From Pirellula sp. SH-Sr6A (GTDB lineage: Bacteria > Planctomycetota > Planctomycetia > Pirellulales > Pirellulaceae), in NCBI RefSeq assembly GCF_001610875.1, contig NZ_CP011272.1, forward strand, positions 6,181,988 through 6,245,987: a stretch of DNA of 64,000 nucleotides. Reading direction: 5' to 3'. Of the stretch, positions 8,093-18,300 are shown piece by piece. Each line of letters starts with the position of its first letter. Position 1 is the first letter of the stretch. The translations under genes and the position numbers were made by a program. A model generated the notes under the pieces. The model worked only from the letters and a program-made list of their open reading frames with translations, made no database searches and was not told the origin of the DNA.

Positions 8093-9934
8093 TTAGGTGG
8101 CCTCTGGAGTGGCTTTGGGGGCAGCCTCCGAGTCCGGGAGGTTCTTCGAGGACTTGGATTTCAATTTGGGTTTCCGGATCATCACGCTTAGGTCGCGTAT
8201 GTCGGCTTCGGTAATATCGGAGCCGTCATCTTGCTTTTTGAATTTCCCAAGTTCTTGTCGGAGGATCCCAAGCAGAGTCTGCAACAGGACCACGACCATG
8301 GGACCGATAAGGATACCGATGGGTCCCAGCGCTTGGATTCCACCGAGCACGCTCAGCAGAGCCAGCAATGGGTGGAGCTGACTTTGACCGTGCAATACGA
8401 GCATCTTGACGACATTGTCGACGCTGGCGACCACGAGCGATCCCCAGATCCCAAGGCCGATTGCGGCTGTGAGGTTCTCCTGATAAACGGCTAGGTAAAA
8501 GCAGACAGGGACCCAAACGATGGCGGGGCCGACGAAAGGAACCAAAGCGCAAGTGCAGGTCAGAGCCGTTAGAAGAATGAGAGAAGGCATTCCGACGAAG
8601 TAGTATCCGATTCCTGCTGTAAGCCCTTGTAGCAATGCAGACAGAACGGTTGCCAATACGATCGCCCGGGAGATGCGATCGAATTCTGCAAGGAGTTCCA
8701 GCTCATATCGATCATCCAGGGGGCTAAGCTCCATGATGCTTCGAATCATCGCAGGACCATCGCACAGAAAGAAGTAGAGTGATAGCAGTAGGATCGCCGC
8801 TCCAATTCCGAGTCTGACGAGAAACGCAGCGGAGTCGCCCGTAAACGAGAGGAGCTTTGGTTGCAGATACTCGATGGTGGACTGCGTCATCATTCGCACT
8901 TGCTCAGGAGTTGGGTTGGCCAGTTCTTTGAGCAATCCGAGCCACTCACCTCCGTACAAAGTCTCTTTCACCGAAGACCATTCTTGGGATAGGCTCAAGG
9001 ATTCGCGTTGGAGTTCGACCATGTCTGCGGCGCTACCGGACGCGAGCCTATCCAATGCGGCCAGCATCCGATCTTTAGATTCCATCCATTTGATCGCGGT
9101 ATCCATATATTTGGTTCGCGATTGTTTGATCGCTTCCAGCTCAACGGCATCAAATCCACTGAGTTCCGGCAGTTTGCTCGATCGCACCAATACAAAACTG
9201 TCATCGATGGCCGGTTTGGTCACAATTCCAAGATCGGTTTGTGGAATCGATTCGTCGTTGGGGAGATTTGGTTTGGAACGCCCGGAGATAACACCTTCCA
9301 GGAGTTGATCGGCGTCGAGGAACACTTTGGCCAACTCCGAATGGAGACCCGTTTCGGTGGAAGCGCTACCGCGCGAGTCCAAGATCTGGCGTTCGATTTC
9401 GCGGAGGGAGAACTCGCGAAGTCGGGGTACGAGTTCATCAAGCTGCCTTCGTATTACCTTGATGTCACCCTGAACCAGCCCGGATTGTTCCATGAGTCCT
9501 GTTAAAGAACGCTGGGTGGTTACTTCATTTTGGATGTCGTCGATTTTGCTTTGAATCTCGCGAACGATATCGGCATGGGGGTACTCTAGGTTCACCCATT
9601 TGTTCTTTCGAAGTTGCGCCAATCCCACCTGTATACTCGATGGAATGCGAGCGACGTCTGCGACCAAGCCAGCGCCTTGAATGGCCGCCATGGTTAAAAC
9701 GAGTCCAGCTGGGATGAGGACAATCAATACAATCAATGTCGTCGTGATACCCGCGCTCACATGGTCTCGCTCGCCCACCTTGGAACAGACCCAGCGATGC
9801 AATGGCCGAAAGACCACAACCAATACAGCTGCCAAAAAAACGGGGATAAAAAATCCAATCATGACCTTGTAGAACAAGGCCCCGATGACCACGATGATGC
9901 CCAAAAGAACAGCAAACGATATGTAACGAGCCAT
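8093..9934 (-). CDS. AI-2E/PerM family membrane transporter with large insertion, 613 aa
   Basis: Polytopic protein of the AI-2E (PerM, DUF20) family, whose members export autoinducer-2 or act in ion transport. Three hydrophobic helices lie at about 4-26, 28-46 and 62-86, and four or more at about 365-560, including a GGIQALGPIGILIGP segment typical of the family's last helices. Between them, residues 95-360 form a charged, helix-prone, probably coiled-coil region (for example QSKIDDIQNEV), much longer than in ordinary members of about 350 aa. The C-terminal 50 residues are charged and cytoplasmic-looking. ATG at 9934 was preferred over an in-frame GTG at 9943. It is divergent from the gene at 10065 across about 130 bp. 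Confidence 0.87.
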   Translation of the reverse strand: MARYISFAVLLGIIVVIGALFYKVMIGFFIPVFLAAVLVVVFRPLHRWVCSKVGERDHVSAGITTTLIVLIVLIPAGLVLTMAAIQGAGLVADVARIPSSIQVGLAQLRKNKWVNLEYPHADIVREIQSKIDDIQNEVTTQRSLTGLMEQSGLVQGDIKVIRRQLDELVPRLREFSLREIERQILDSRGSASTETGLHSELAKVFLDADQLLEGVISGRSKPNLPNDESIPQTDLGIVTKPAIDDSFVLVRSSKLPELSGFDAVELEAIKQSRTKYMDTAIKWMESKDRMLAALDRLASGSAADMVELQRESLSLSQEWSSVKETLYGGEWLGLLKELANPTPEQVRMMTQSTIEYLQPKLLSFTGDSAAFLVRLGIGAAILLLSLYFFLCDGPAMIRSIMELSPLDDRYELELLAEFDRISRAIVLATVLSALLQGLTAGIGYYFVGMPSLILLTALTCTCALVPFVGPAIVWVPVCFYLAVYQENLTAAIGLGIWGSLVVASVDNVVKMLVLHGQSQLHPLLALLSVLGGIQALGPIGILIGPMVVVLLQTLLGILRQELGKFKKQDDGSDITEADIRDLSVMIRKPKLKSKSSKNLPDSEAAPKATPEAT

Positions 9935-10064
9935 TGTCAGCACTTCAAGGGATTAGAATCGTCGAAAAAGAGGTGTCGCAGCCTCCCAAAGTCTATCGAA
10001 AGCCTGTGCTCGGCTCTACCTCAACCCCTACTCCACATCTGCTTTCGATCCATTTGGTGAAATC

Positions 10065-11105
10065 TTGACGACTCCCTCCAATCTTCCAGCCCAGAGCGCG
10101 AATTCCCAAGGGAAATCGCCTGAACCCAAGAGCAAGTCGTCGGGGCAGTCTAAATGGAAATGGCTTCTTCAAGCAGCGATATTCCTAGTCGTCATCGCAT
10201 TTCTATATTGGACTGTGCAAAGGGCCATTAACGAAATCCAATCGCACGAGGGGAGAATCTCGTGGAGCGATTTCGATTGGCGATGGATTGCTGCTTCGAT
10301 CCCACTGTACTGTCTCGGACTCTTCCCTGGTGCGATCGCGTGGATTCAAACGCTTCGTTCCTTTGGCCAGGAGCTACCACGTGCCGCGACCCTCCATGCC
10401 TATTTCCTCGGGCATTTAGGCAAATACGTCCCAGGGAAGGCGATGGTTCTCATCCTCCGGGTTGGAAAGCTGCAACCTTTTGGACTCGCGATTCGAGCAG
10501 GGGTGGTCAGCGTCTTTGTTGAAACTCTGACCGGCGTTGCGACAGGAGCGATTCTCGGTGCCTTTTTACTTTTGTTTTTGGACGTCCCAACCTGGCTCAA
10601 ACTTTCCGCAGCGTGTTGCCTTCCTGTCGCGTTTGCGGCACTCACCCCGCACTTCTTCAAGTTAGGTATTGGAATCGTCGCCAAGAGCAAGATTGGGAAG
10701 ATGCCAAAAACGATTCCGACTGCATTCACCGGATTGTTCATGATTCGAAATTCGGCTTGGATGGTACTTGGATGGTTGATACAGGGTACGGCAGGTTGGC
10801 TGATTCTGTTGGCGATGAGTCAGCAGCCTGAACTTCGAAGTTTTCTCGGATGGTCTGCCGTGGTTAGCGCCGTTTGCTTAGGTGCGGTGGCTGGTTTTGC
10901 ATCGATGCTCCCGGGAGGTGCGGTCGTTCGCGAGGTGGTGATTACGTGGTTGCTCGCGCCGCTGGTTGGGCAGCCAATCGCTTTGCTCGCGGCTGTGGTT
11001 ATTCGTCTGGCCAACCTCGCCGGTGAATGCTTGATTATCTCGATATTCATGGCAGTCCCAAACAAAACGCCGAAACGATCAAAGGGCAGCGTTAGCGAGG
11101 GGTAA
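10065..11105 (+). CDS. LPG synthase transmembrane-region (UPF0104-like) protein, 346 aa
   Basis: Integral membrane protein resembling the flippase-like transmembrane region of lysylphosphatidylglycerol synthase (MprF N-terminus, AglD/UPF0104 group). A polar N-terminal tail of about 30 residues precedes roughly eight hydrophobic helices. The family signature YFLGHLGKYVPGKAMVLILR is present near residue 110 and a conserved GFASMLPGGAVVRE stretch near residue 280. There is no aminoacyltransferase domain, so it is the membrane part alone; related proteins are thought to move lipids or lipid-linked molecules. It begins with TTG at 10065. Its own promoter should lie in the divergent gap 9935-10064, but I see no clear -35/-10 pair there. 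Confidence 0.85.
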   Translation: MTTPSNLPAQSANSQGKSPEPKSKSSGQSKWKWLLQAAIFLVVIAFLYWTVQRAINEIQSHEGRISWSDFDWRWIAASIPLYCLGLFPGAIAWIQTLRSFGQELPRAATLHAYFLGHLGKYVPGKAMVLILRVGKLQPFGLAIRAGVVSVFVETLTGVATGAILGAFLLLFLDVPTWLKLSAACCLPVAFAALTPHFFKLGIGIVAKSKIGKMPKTIPTAFTGLFMIRNSAWMVLGWLIQGTAGWLILLAMSQQPELRSFLGWSAVVSAVCLGAVAGFASMLPGGAVVREVVITWLLAPLVGQPIALLAAVVIRLANLAGECLIISIFMAVPNKTPKRSKGSVSEG

Positions 11106-11336
11106 TCAGCCTGCCATTTAGGTGTTTAGGAGGACCGTCGTCCAGGCTGCTGTCGATCCGGCGCCTTGGCCTCTACGATCGATACGATTTGTTCAATCAC
11201 CTTTCTCGAAGCGAGTCTCTCCTGAACTTTTCGAGAAACGTCAATGCGGGTCGGCTCGCAGGTCGAAGGACCCCGTAGGAGTGTCGGTTCGCGTCATTCG
11301 ACCGACTTGAAGGGGAGCTTCCAACCGCAGCGAATC
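11106..11336 (+). other. Intergenic stretch without recognised features
   Basis: About 230 bp separate the membrane protein gene from the endonuclease-like gene. An in-frame extension from an ATG at 11244 is open but low in plausibility. I see no terminator, RNA gene or repeat. Confidence 0.4.
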
Positions 11337-12452
11337 ATGTTTCCAATTCGAAAGCGAACATTTGCTATCACGGCATTGGTCGGCGCATTGGTCTATGGAT
11401 CCCAACACTACACGTTGACTGGCTGGCAGCATCTTCGGGTAAAGAAGGTCGGCGATGAAAAACCGACCCCGGAAGCGGTAGAGATTGGCTGGAGATCCTC
11501 GAATCCTGTGCCGCTAGCTCCCAATACATCTACGGCCGATCCTGTCCCGCAAAAGCTGGCGAACGGACTTGAGAAAGAAGGCCAAGGGAGTTCTCCCTGG
11601 AGCGGGTGGGGGACGCTTATTTCCCGTACTAGTACGACGGAACGACCTGTTTCGGCGACGTCTTCCAACAACGATCCACGCATCCGAATCGCTACGTTTA
11701 ATCTTCACTCGTTTGGGGAGTCGAAGCTGCAGAAGCTTCCTGTCGTGGAGACGCTGGCTCGCATCGTTCGTCAGTTTGATGTGATCGCATTGCAGCATAT
11801 CCATTCACGGCAAACCGATATTCTTCCCATGCTCCTGGATCGCATCAACATGAGCGATCGTCGCTATGACTATTGCATTGGTCCTCGCGTGGGACCGGAG
11901 AATGCTAAGCAGCAATTCGCTTTTCTCTTTGACACAGCACGCATCGAAACGGACCGCGATCAGTTGTATACCGTGGAAGATCCCCAAAACTTGATGGACT
12001 ACGAGCCACTCGTGGGTTGGTTTCGTACCAAGCGACTGCGAGCCGAAGAAGCGTTTACGTTTTCGCTGGTCAATGTGCGTATCGATCCCGCTTCGACCGA
12101 TCGGGAACGCGCTCTCTTATCAGCCCTCGTCCGAAGTGTTCGGCAAGACGGGCGAGCCGAAGACGACGTGATCCTCCTGGGGGATTTCTCAAGTTCCTCC
12201 ACGCAGATCCAGGCCGTACCGGGATTGGGGCTTCATATGGCAATCGATGAGATCGCCACGACGGTGTCGGGCGAATGGATGCTCGATAACATTTTGTTTC
12301 CAACGCGATCTACCGACGAATTCACCGGGCGCGCGGGTGTGATCGATTTTCTGAGGCAACTCAATCTCTCGTACGATCAAGCCATGCAGGTCAGTTCTCA
12401 CCTACCGGTTTGGGCTGAGTTCTCCGCAGTGGAAGGGGGCGTGGCTCGCTAG
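11337..12452 (+). CDS. Endonuclease/exonuclease/phosphatase-fold protein with altered active site, 371 aa
   Basis: The start at 11337 (MFPIRKRTFAITALVGALVYGS) gives a basic N-terminus and one hydrophobic segment, either a signal peptide or a membrane anchor; an upstream in-frame ATG at 11244 would bury it. After a linker, the EEP (DNase I-like) fold begins with RIATFNLHSFGES and continues through DVIALQHIH, VILLGDFSSSS and VSSHLPVWAEF. In active members these read LQE, GDFN and SDHxP: here the Glu is His, the Asn is Ser and the Asp of SDH is Ser, while the GD Asp and the final His remain. So the fold assignment is good but catalysis is doubtful. Nuclease, phosphatase or a non-catalytic binding role cannot be separated by eye. 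Confidence 0.8.
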   Translation: MFPIRKRTFAITALVGALVYGSQHYTLTGWQHLRVKKVGDEKPTPEAVEIGWRSSNPVPLAPNTSTADPVPQKLANGLEKEGQGSSPWSGWGTLISRTSTTERPVSATSSNNDPRIRIATFNLHSFGESKLQKLPVVETLARIVRQFDVIALQHIHSRQTDILPMLLDRINMSDRRYDYCIGPRVGPENAKQQFAFLFDTARIETDRDQLYTVEDPQNLMDYEPLVGWFRTKRLRAEEAFTFSLVNVRIDPASTDRERALLSALVRSVRQDGRAEDDVILLGDFSSSSTQIQAVPGLGLHMAIDEIATTVSGEWMLDNILFPTRSTDEFTGRAGVIDFLRQLNLSYDQAMQVSSHLPVWAEFSAVEGGVAR

Positions 12453-12516
12453 CTTTCCTACTCCTGTTTCGAGTATCATTGCCGATACTGGCTCGTGGAC
12501 GTATGGGCCGGTGTGT

Positions 12517-12534
12517 CCGATAGGCCTTTATCGG
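12517..12534 (+). repeat. Short inverted repeat between two genes
   Basis: CCGATA (12517-12522) and TATCGG (12529-12534) flank a GGCCTT loop, 65 bp after the endonuclease-like gene. No T-run follows. It could be a weak terminator or an operator. Confidence 0.3.
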
Positions 12535-12604
12535 CAACCTTCAAGACTCCATCGATTGGTGTCGCCCCCCAGTCGCATTCGCAAACGCGAGCCCGTCAAG
12601 CAAC

Positions 12605-14077
12605 ATGTCCTACCCCACACCAGATCCCTTTCGCGCGACCGATGCGGTCTTCCTCCCCAATCCCAAACAAGATTTTCTCCTGCTCCTCCGCGGCAAGATC
12701 GCATCGACCCGTGGAGCGACGCTCATGCTGATGGCTTGGGTGCTTTCCTCGTGGACTCTTATCAATGGCTCGCTGACGGTGGTGGCACAAGAGGCCAATG
12801 CACGAAGAACCGTAGATGGCCCGCGTTGTAATTTGCCTTGGGTAGAGGAATGGCTGGACAGCAATATTCCTTCCCTGGTCGCGGACTATTGGTGGTTACA
12901 CGAGAACCCAGAGGTTTCGTTCGAAGAGGTGGAAACGGCGGCTTACGTCGCAAAGGCTTGGGAGGCTGCCGGTTTGGAAGTCACCAAGAATGTAGGAGGA
13001 CACGGAGTTGTCGGTGTCCTTGCTAACGGTAGTGGGCCGACGATCATGCTTCGAACCGATCTCGATGCATTGCCGGTAACGGAGGCGACAGGACTCCCGC
13101 GCGCGTCCACCAAGAAGATCGTCACGGCATCAGGGGTATCCACGGGAGTCATGCACGCATGCGGTCACGATGTCCACATGACAAACTTGATCGGGATGGC
13201 TAGGCTTTTCTCAGCTCATCGCGATCAATGGAAAGGGACGTTGGTCCTGATCGGCCAACCTGCGGAAGAGCGTGGGGGAGGGGCCGAAGCCATGTTGAAA
13301 GACGGATTGTTCACTCGGTTTCCACGACCCGATGCCGTCGTTGCGCTTCACTGTGAAGCATCCTCAGTGGAACAGGTCGCCTTCCGAGCCGGTTATATGA
13401 TGGCCAATGTCGATAGCGTTGACATACGCGTCCACGGTCGAGGGGGGCATGGTGCAGCCCCTCACACCGCCATCGATCCAATCGTTCAAGCTTCGGAATT
13501 GGTCCTTAGCCTCCAAACGAGCGTGAGTCGTGAACTCAAACCGACCGAACCTGCCGTTATTACCGTTGGCTCGATTCATGCCGGGACCAAGCACAATATC
13601 ATCGGCGATTATTGCGATCTGCAGCTAACAGTTCGAAGCTACTCTCCCGAGGTCCGAGAGCAACTCATTGCTGCCATTCGACGCAAAGCGAAGGGGATTG
13701 CGATGGCCTATGGAGCGGAAGAACCAACGGTAACCCTTTCGGATGGTACCCCTTCTCTGTTCAATCATGAGGCATTGACGCTTCAATTGAAGAACCGTGT
13801 GTCTGCGTCGATCGGCCCCAACTACGTCCAGGAGGCAGAACAAGTCATGGGGGGCGAGGACTTTAGCCAGTACGGCATCGCGGGGGTTCCTGTGTGTATG
13901 TATCGTTTGGGGGTGATCGATGCTGGGCGGCTTGCTGCCATGAAGAAACGGGGGCAGACAATGAGCCTTCACTCACCCGAGTTTTATCCCGATATCGATC
14001 GGGCGTTGCCGATGGCTGTTCGCAGTATGGCAGTGTGTGCAGTGGAGCTTTTTGCGTCGCCTCCTCCAAAGAAATAG
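12605..14077 (+). CDS. M20 family amidohydrolase/carboxypeptidase, exported, up to 490 aa
   Basis: Metal-dependent hydrolase of the M20D type (hippurate hydrolase, N-acyl-amino-acid amidohydrolase). Counting from the ATG at 12725, the metal and catalytic residues are visible: C146-G-H148-D in MHACGHDVHM, the PAEE pair at E181/E182, a GRGGHGAAPH dimerisation-domain motif and a late GGEDFSQY motif. A hydrophobic segment ending in VAQEANA indicates export. Two starts are possible: 12605, which gives a long basic n-region, or 12725, which has GGAG eight bases upstream; I list the longer one. The glycosyltransferase gene starts 7 bp after the stop, so they are likely co-transcribed. The natural amide substrate is unknown. 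Confidence 0.9.
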   Translation: MSYPTPDPFRATDAVFLPNPKQDFLLLLRGKIASTRGATLMLMAWVLSSWTLINGSLTVVAQEANARRTVDGPRCNLPWVEEWLDSNIPSLVADYWWLHENPEVSFEEVETAAYVAKAWEAAGLEVTKNVGGHGVVGVLANGSGPTIMLRTDLDALPVTEATGLPRASTKKIVTASGVSTGVMHACGHDVHMTNLIGMARLFSAHRDQWKGTLVLIGQPAEERGGGAEAMLKDGLFTRFPRPDAVVALHCEASSVEQVAFRAGYMMANVDSVDIRVHGRGGHGAAPHTAIDPIVQASELVLSLQTSVSRELKPTEPAVITVGSIHAGTKHNIIGDYCDLQLTVRSYSPEVREQLIAAIRRKAKGIAMAYGAEEPTVTLSDGTPSLFNHEALTLQLKNRVSASIGPNYVQEAEQVMGGEDFSQYGIAGVPVCMYRLGVIDAGRLAAMKKRGQTMSLHSPEFYPDIDRALPMAVRSMAVCAVELFASPPPKK

Positions 14078-14084
14078 CCAACGC

Positions 14085-15176
14085 ATGGAACGGAATCCAA
14101 TTCCCCAGTTCAAGCCGCCGCACCGGAACTCGCCACAACGCATTCTGATCGTTCGATTATCAGCGATTGGGGATGTCATCCTCGGGGTTCCCGTCCTGTG
14201 CGCGTTGCGACGTGCATTTCCAAAGGCGGAAATTGGATGGATTGTGCAGGGACCGGGCTCGCAACTTCTTCGCGGGCACCCAGATCTTAATACGTTGATC
14301 ACCATTCCCAAACTCTCATTTCGGACCCCTTCAAAGTTTCTAGAGGCCTCGTCGCTTGCACGAGCTTTTCATCCGGATCTTACGATAGACCTACAAGGTT
14401 TAATGAAGAGTTCGCTACTGGCGTACTTGTCTGGAGCCAAGGTTCGGCTCGGCTTTGCGTCGGGTGAATACGATGGAAGAGAGGGTAGCTATTGGCTCAA
14501 CAATCGATTGGTTACTCCGACTAGCCGGCATATGGTTCATCGAGGTCTGGAGCTCTTGCAACCGCTAGGAGTCGTCGACAGTGCGATCGAATATCGGCTA
14601 GCCGAGCAGGAGACAGATTCTCTGATGGCAAAGCGGGTTGTCGAGGAAAATTTCTCCGGCGGCCCATTCGCGATGATCAATGTGGGGGCAGGGTGGCCGA
14701 GCAAATTATGGCCCAACGATCGTTATGCTGCGGTTGCCAAGCATCTCTGGAATCGGTGGCAATTTCCATCGCTGGTTATGTGGGGAGGTGAGACCGAGAA
14801 GCGACGCGCCTTGGAAATTCAGTCCCTTGCGCCGGAGGCATGCAAGCTCGCACCCTCGACAAGCCTTACCGAACTGAGGAGTTTGCTTCGGCTCGCCTCG
14901 TTGTTTGTTGGCTCGGATACGGGGCCTATGCACTTGTCGGTGGCTGTCGACACACCCACGGTCGCTTTGATCGGCCCGATGCCAATTGAACGGGTTGGGC
15001 CCTTAGGCCCCCGGCATAGAGCGATCCAAAATGAACGGCTCACCAAGCAACAAAAATCCGAGCGGAAGACAAACTTGAGCCCTATACTTTCCATCGAAGT
15101 CCCGATGGTGTGCGAGGCTTGCGATTCCATCCTCGGCGAATTGTCCCCATCCCTGCTTACTCGGCCCACACGGTAG
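14085..15176 (+). CDS. Glycosyltransferase family 9 (heptosyltransferase-like), 363 aa
   Basis: GT9 family enzyme related to ADP-heptose:LPS heptosyltransferases, which build the lipopolysaccharide core at the inner face of the cytoplasmic membrane. The N-terminal nucleotide-fold start ILIVRLSAIGDVILGVPVL and the C-terminal GSDTGPMHLSVAVDTPTVALIGP region, which binds the donor sugar nucleotide, are both typical. ATG at 14085 is chosen because earlier in-frame starts overlap the preceding gene. It follows the amidohydrolase by 7 bp. The sugar transferred cannot be told from sequence alone. Confidence 0.9.
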   Translation: MERNPIPQFKPPHRNSPQRILIVRLSAIGDVILGVPVLCALRRAFPKAEIGWIVQGPGSQLLRGHPDLNTLITIPKLSFRTPSKFLEASSLARAFHPDLTIDLQGLMKSSLLAYLSGAKVRLGFASGEYDGREGSYWLNNRLVTPTSRHMVHRGLELLQPLGVVDSAIEYRLAEQETDSLMAKRVVEENFSGGPFAMINVGAGWPSKLWPNDRYAAVAKHLWNRWQFPSLVMWGGETEKRRALEIQSLAPEACKLAPSTSLTELRSLLRLASLFVGSDTGPMHLSVAVDTPTVALIGPMPIERVGPLGPRHRAIQNERLTKQQKSERKTNLSPILSIEVPMVCEACDSILGELSPSLLTRPTR

Positions 15177-15194
15177 CTGTGTTATCAAAATGGG

Positions 15195-15215
15195 AGAGGG
15201 CGACGCTCGCTCTTT
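15195..15215 (+). terminator. Probable terminator after the glycosyltransferase gene
   Basis: AGAGGGCGA (15195-15203) pairs with TCGCTCTTT (15207-15215) over nine positions, two of them G-U, around a 3-base loop, 18 bp after the stop codon. The run of T is short. Confidence 0.45.
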
Positions 15216-15363
15216 AACGCCTTTAACGACGATAGGGTTCCTGCGGATTCGGTAACCGCATCTTTCAATCCCTTTTTTGGCTACGTGATCCTTTGTGACC
15301 TAGCGTTTTGACGCTGTGCAATTCGTGTGTTCGGCACACCGCGTCTCATGTTAGGTCCAATCG

Positions 15364-18300
15364 ATGTTCTTCTCGTCTTCCTCGCCGCACCAAAAAAATC
15401 GCAAGATCAAAACGACTCCACTGGGCCTCGAGCAGTTGGAATCACGTCTCCTCAATGCGGTAGATGGGATGGAGGCTCTATTGGCGGCCGCGATTCCGCA
15501 GGATGCCTTGGGACATACTTTTCTCGTCGCCAGCCAAAATGTTCGAAGCACCAATACCGCACCACGCGTCCAAACCGCGCCCAAGCTTCAAACGGGCACG
15601 GAGGTTAAGGGAACTTCGGCGCGTCTGATTGTTCAAGGGACCGACGATCAAGGTGAATCGAAGCTCACTTATACTTGGTCCGTTCTCTCCGCGCCCGTTG
15701 GTGGGAGTGCGACGTTCGATATCAATGGTACGAACAAGGCGAAAGGTGTAACGGCGACCTTCACGCGCGCGGGGCAATACCAATTTCGCGTATTGATCAC
15801 CGATCAAGCAGGATTGACGTCGCAATCCACGTTGCGGGTTCAAGTCGTTCAGGTACCTACTGCAGTACAAGCCTTCTCGATTCAAGGCTCACCGCTAACG
15901 GATCCACTTCAAGTCACTACGACTTCACAAAGTATTTCTATCCGCGCAACCGACCAATTTGGTCAGCCCATCAGTCGCCTTGCAACTCTGAGCTGGTCGG
16001 CAGTCAAACAACCAAGCAACGGAAAGTTCTCGGCAATGAACGGGAATACGGGGACCAATCTCCAGTTCACGAGCACGGGAACTTATTCTTTAAAAGTGGC
16101 GAGCGGAAACGCAAGTCTTATTATTCAAGCCAATGTCATTCCGACTTTAACGTCCATCGGAATTCAAGACTCCAACAAGGTTTCTATTCGAAGTGCTAAC
16201 GCTATTTCGCTCCCGAAGAGTCAGGCTCGCTTTCACGCGGTTGGACTGGATCAATTTGGAAATCCTTTAAAATCCCAGCCTGTGATCGATTGGGCGTTCC
16301 CATCCAAGCCGAATGGCTCTCAACCTGTTGTTCAAGCCACGGCGAATCGAGCAGACATGCAGTTCGATCGAGTAGGCTCGTACACCGTACGCGCTACTTC
16401 GGGGACTGTTCAAAGCCAGATCACGGTCTCGCTGGGCATTACTTTAAGTCGAATCGAGCTTCTCGATGCCATTGGCGATGTTCTACCCCCCAAAGCTCAA
16501 ACAACTACCTCCACCCGAACTCAGCAATTCACGGTACGTGGTTTCGATCAGTTCGGACAATCGATCTCAGCACTACCGTCGCTAACGTGGACGACCGTGA
16601 AAGCGCCTAACGGTGGCCAAGCGTCGGGTACGTTATCTCGAACAACTGCGAGCCTGACCTTCACCGCCCCGGGGATCTATTCCTTGAAGGTTGCTGGAGG
16701 GACCGCCGTAACCGCATTCCAAGTCAATGTGGAAAGAACCTCTACGACCTTGGAAGCGATCAACGCTTCGAATTCGGTTATCAATCCACGAGTTCCGTTG
16801 ACGACTACGGGAACGTCGGTCGCCATTTCGCTTCGAAGCGTTGACCAATTTGGCAAGCCATTCACCGCTCCCCTTAGTGCTACGTGGAGTGTTGTCTCGG
16901 GGCCGAATGGAAACAACGCGCAATTTTCGACTGTCCGAGGTGTCACGACGATCACTTTCGACAGGGCGGGCAGCTACACCGTTCGGGCGAGCGCTGGAAA
17001 CAGCTCCGTGACATTCAACGTCCAGGTCGCACAGCGGATTGCGACACTCCATCTTTCACCTGGATCGGCTTCGCTCGATGCGGGAGCGCGGCTGCAGTTT
17101 CGTGCCGAGGGGCTAGACCAATTCGGTAATCCAATCACGAGTCTGGGCGCGGTAACGTGGTCGGCGACTGGCGGATCGATTTCGAGCGGCGGACTGTTTC
17201 AAGCTGGCGTACAGGGAAATACATTTCAGGTAACCGCACGCATTGGGCAGCTCTCCGCATCCATGTCGGGGACGATTGTCGCTGCAGGAGCGCACTCGTC
17301 CTTAACCAACAGTGCACTCCGCAGCTTAGTAAGCTCCTTGCATGCAGATAGTTCCATTTCCAGGCTTGAAATGATTCAGATCCTACGGAGTGTAGGGACC
17401 GATGGTGTCGTAGGCTCCGACGAACTCGCAGACTTGCGATTGTTGGTATCGAGCAATTCTGGGTTTTTGATGCCTACCTACGTTCGCGAATTGGCGAGAG
17501 ATGTGGTTCAAAGCAATCCTGCGAACTCAAAGTTTCGTGGTCAAACTGCTGGGAATTTGTCGGTGGGAAGCTCGGCCACGCTGCTGAACAACTTGATCGA
17601 TAAGTGGTTTTTAGGTGCGGACCTCCCGTTGATTGCAGGAGGGGGTATATCGTACCAAACGGCAAATGGTGTCCTGTTCTCGGGGACGCCGTCTCGCGTC
17701 GACGCTCTCCAGGGTTATCTCGGTGATTGCTACTTCATCGCATCCATAACATCGATTGCCGATCAAACTCCGGCTGCTGTCCAAAACATGTTTCTCGATA
17801 ATGGGGATGGCACGTTTACCGTTCGATTCTTTGGCCCAACATCAGCGGATTATATCACGGTGAATCGACAGTTACCTGCACTGTCCAGTGGAGTCCTCGC
17901 CTATGCGGGACTCGGTAAATCGGTAAGTAGTGCGACGACACCTCTCTGGGTGGCCCTCGCGGAAAAGGCATACGCTCAATGGAACGAAACGGGGCTGAGC
18001 GGCCGAGACGGAACCAACACGTACGCGGGCATCGAAGGCGGCTGGATGTCCAATGTCAACCGGCAGGTGCTGGGATATGCGTCAAGCAATTACGCGGTTT
18101 CGACATCGAGTGCCTCGCATTTGGCAAGTCAACTGGGAGGCGGGCGGGCCGTGACCATCGGCACGAAGGGGAATGTGTCGAATGGCTTAGTCGGTTCTCA
18201 CGCCTACATCGTCACAGGTTACGACGCTGGGACTGGTACGTTTGATCTATACAATCCATGGGGTACGACTCATCCGGGACCGTTGACTTGGAGTCAAATC

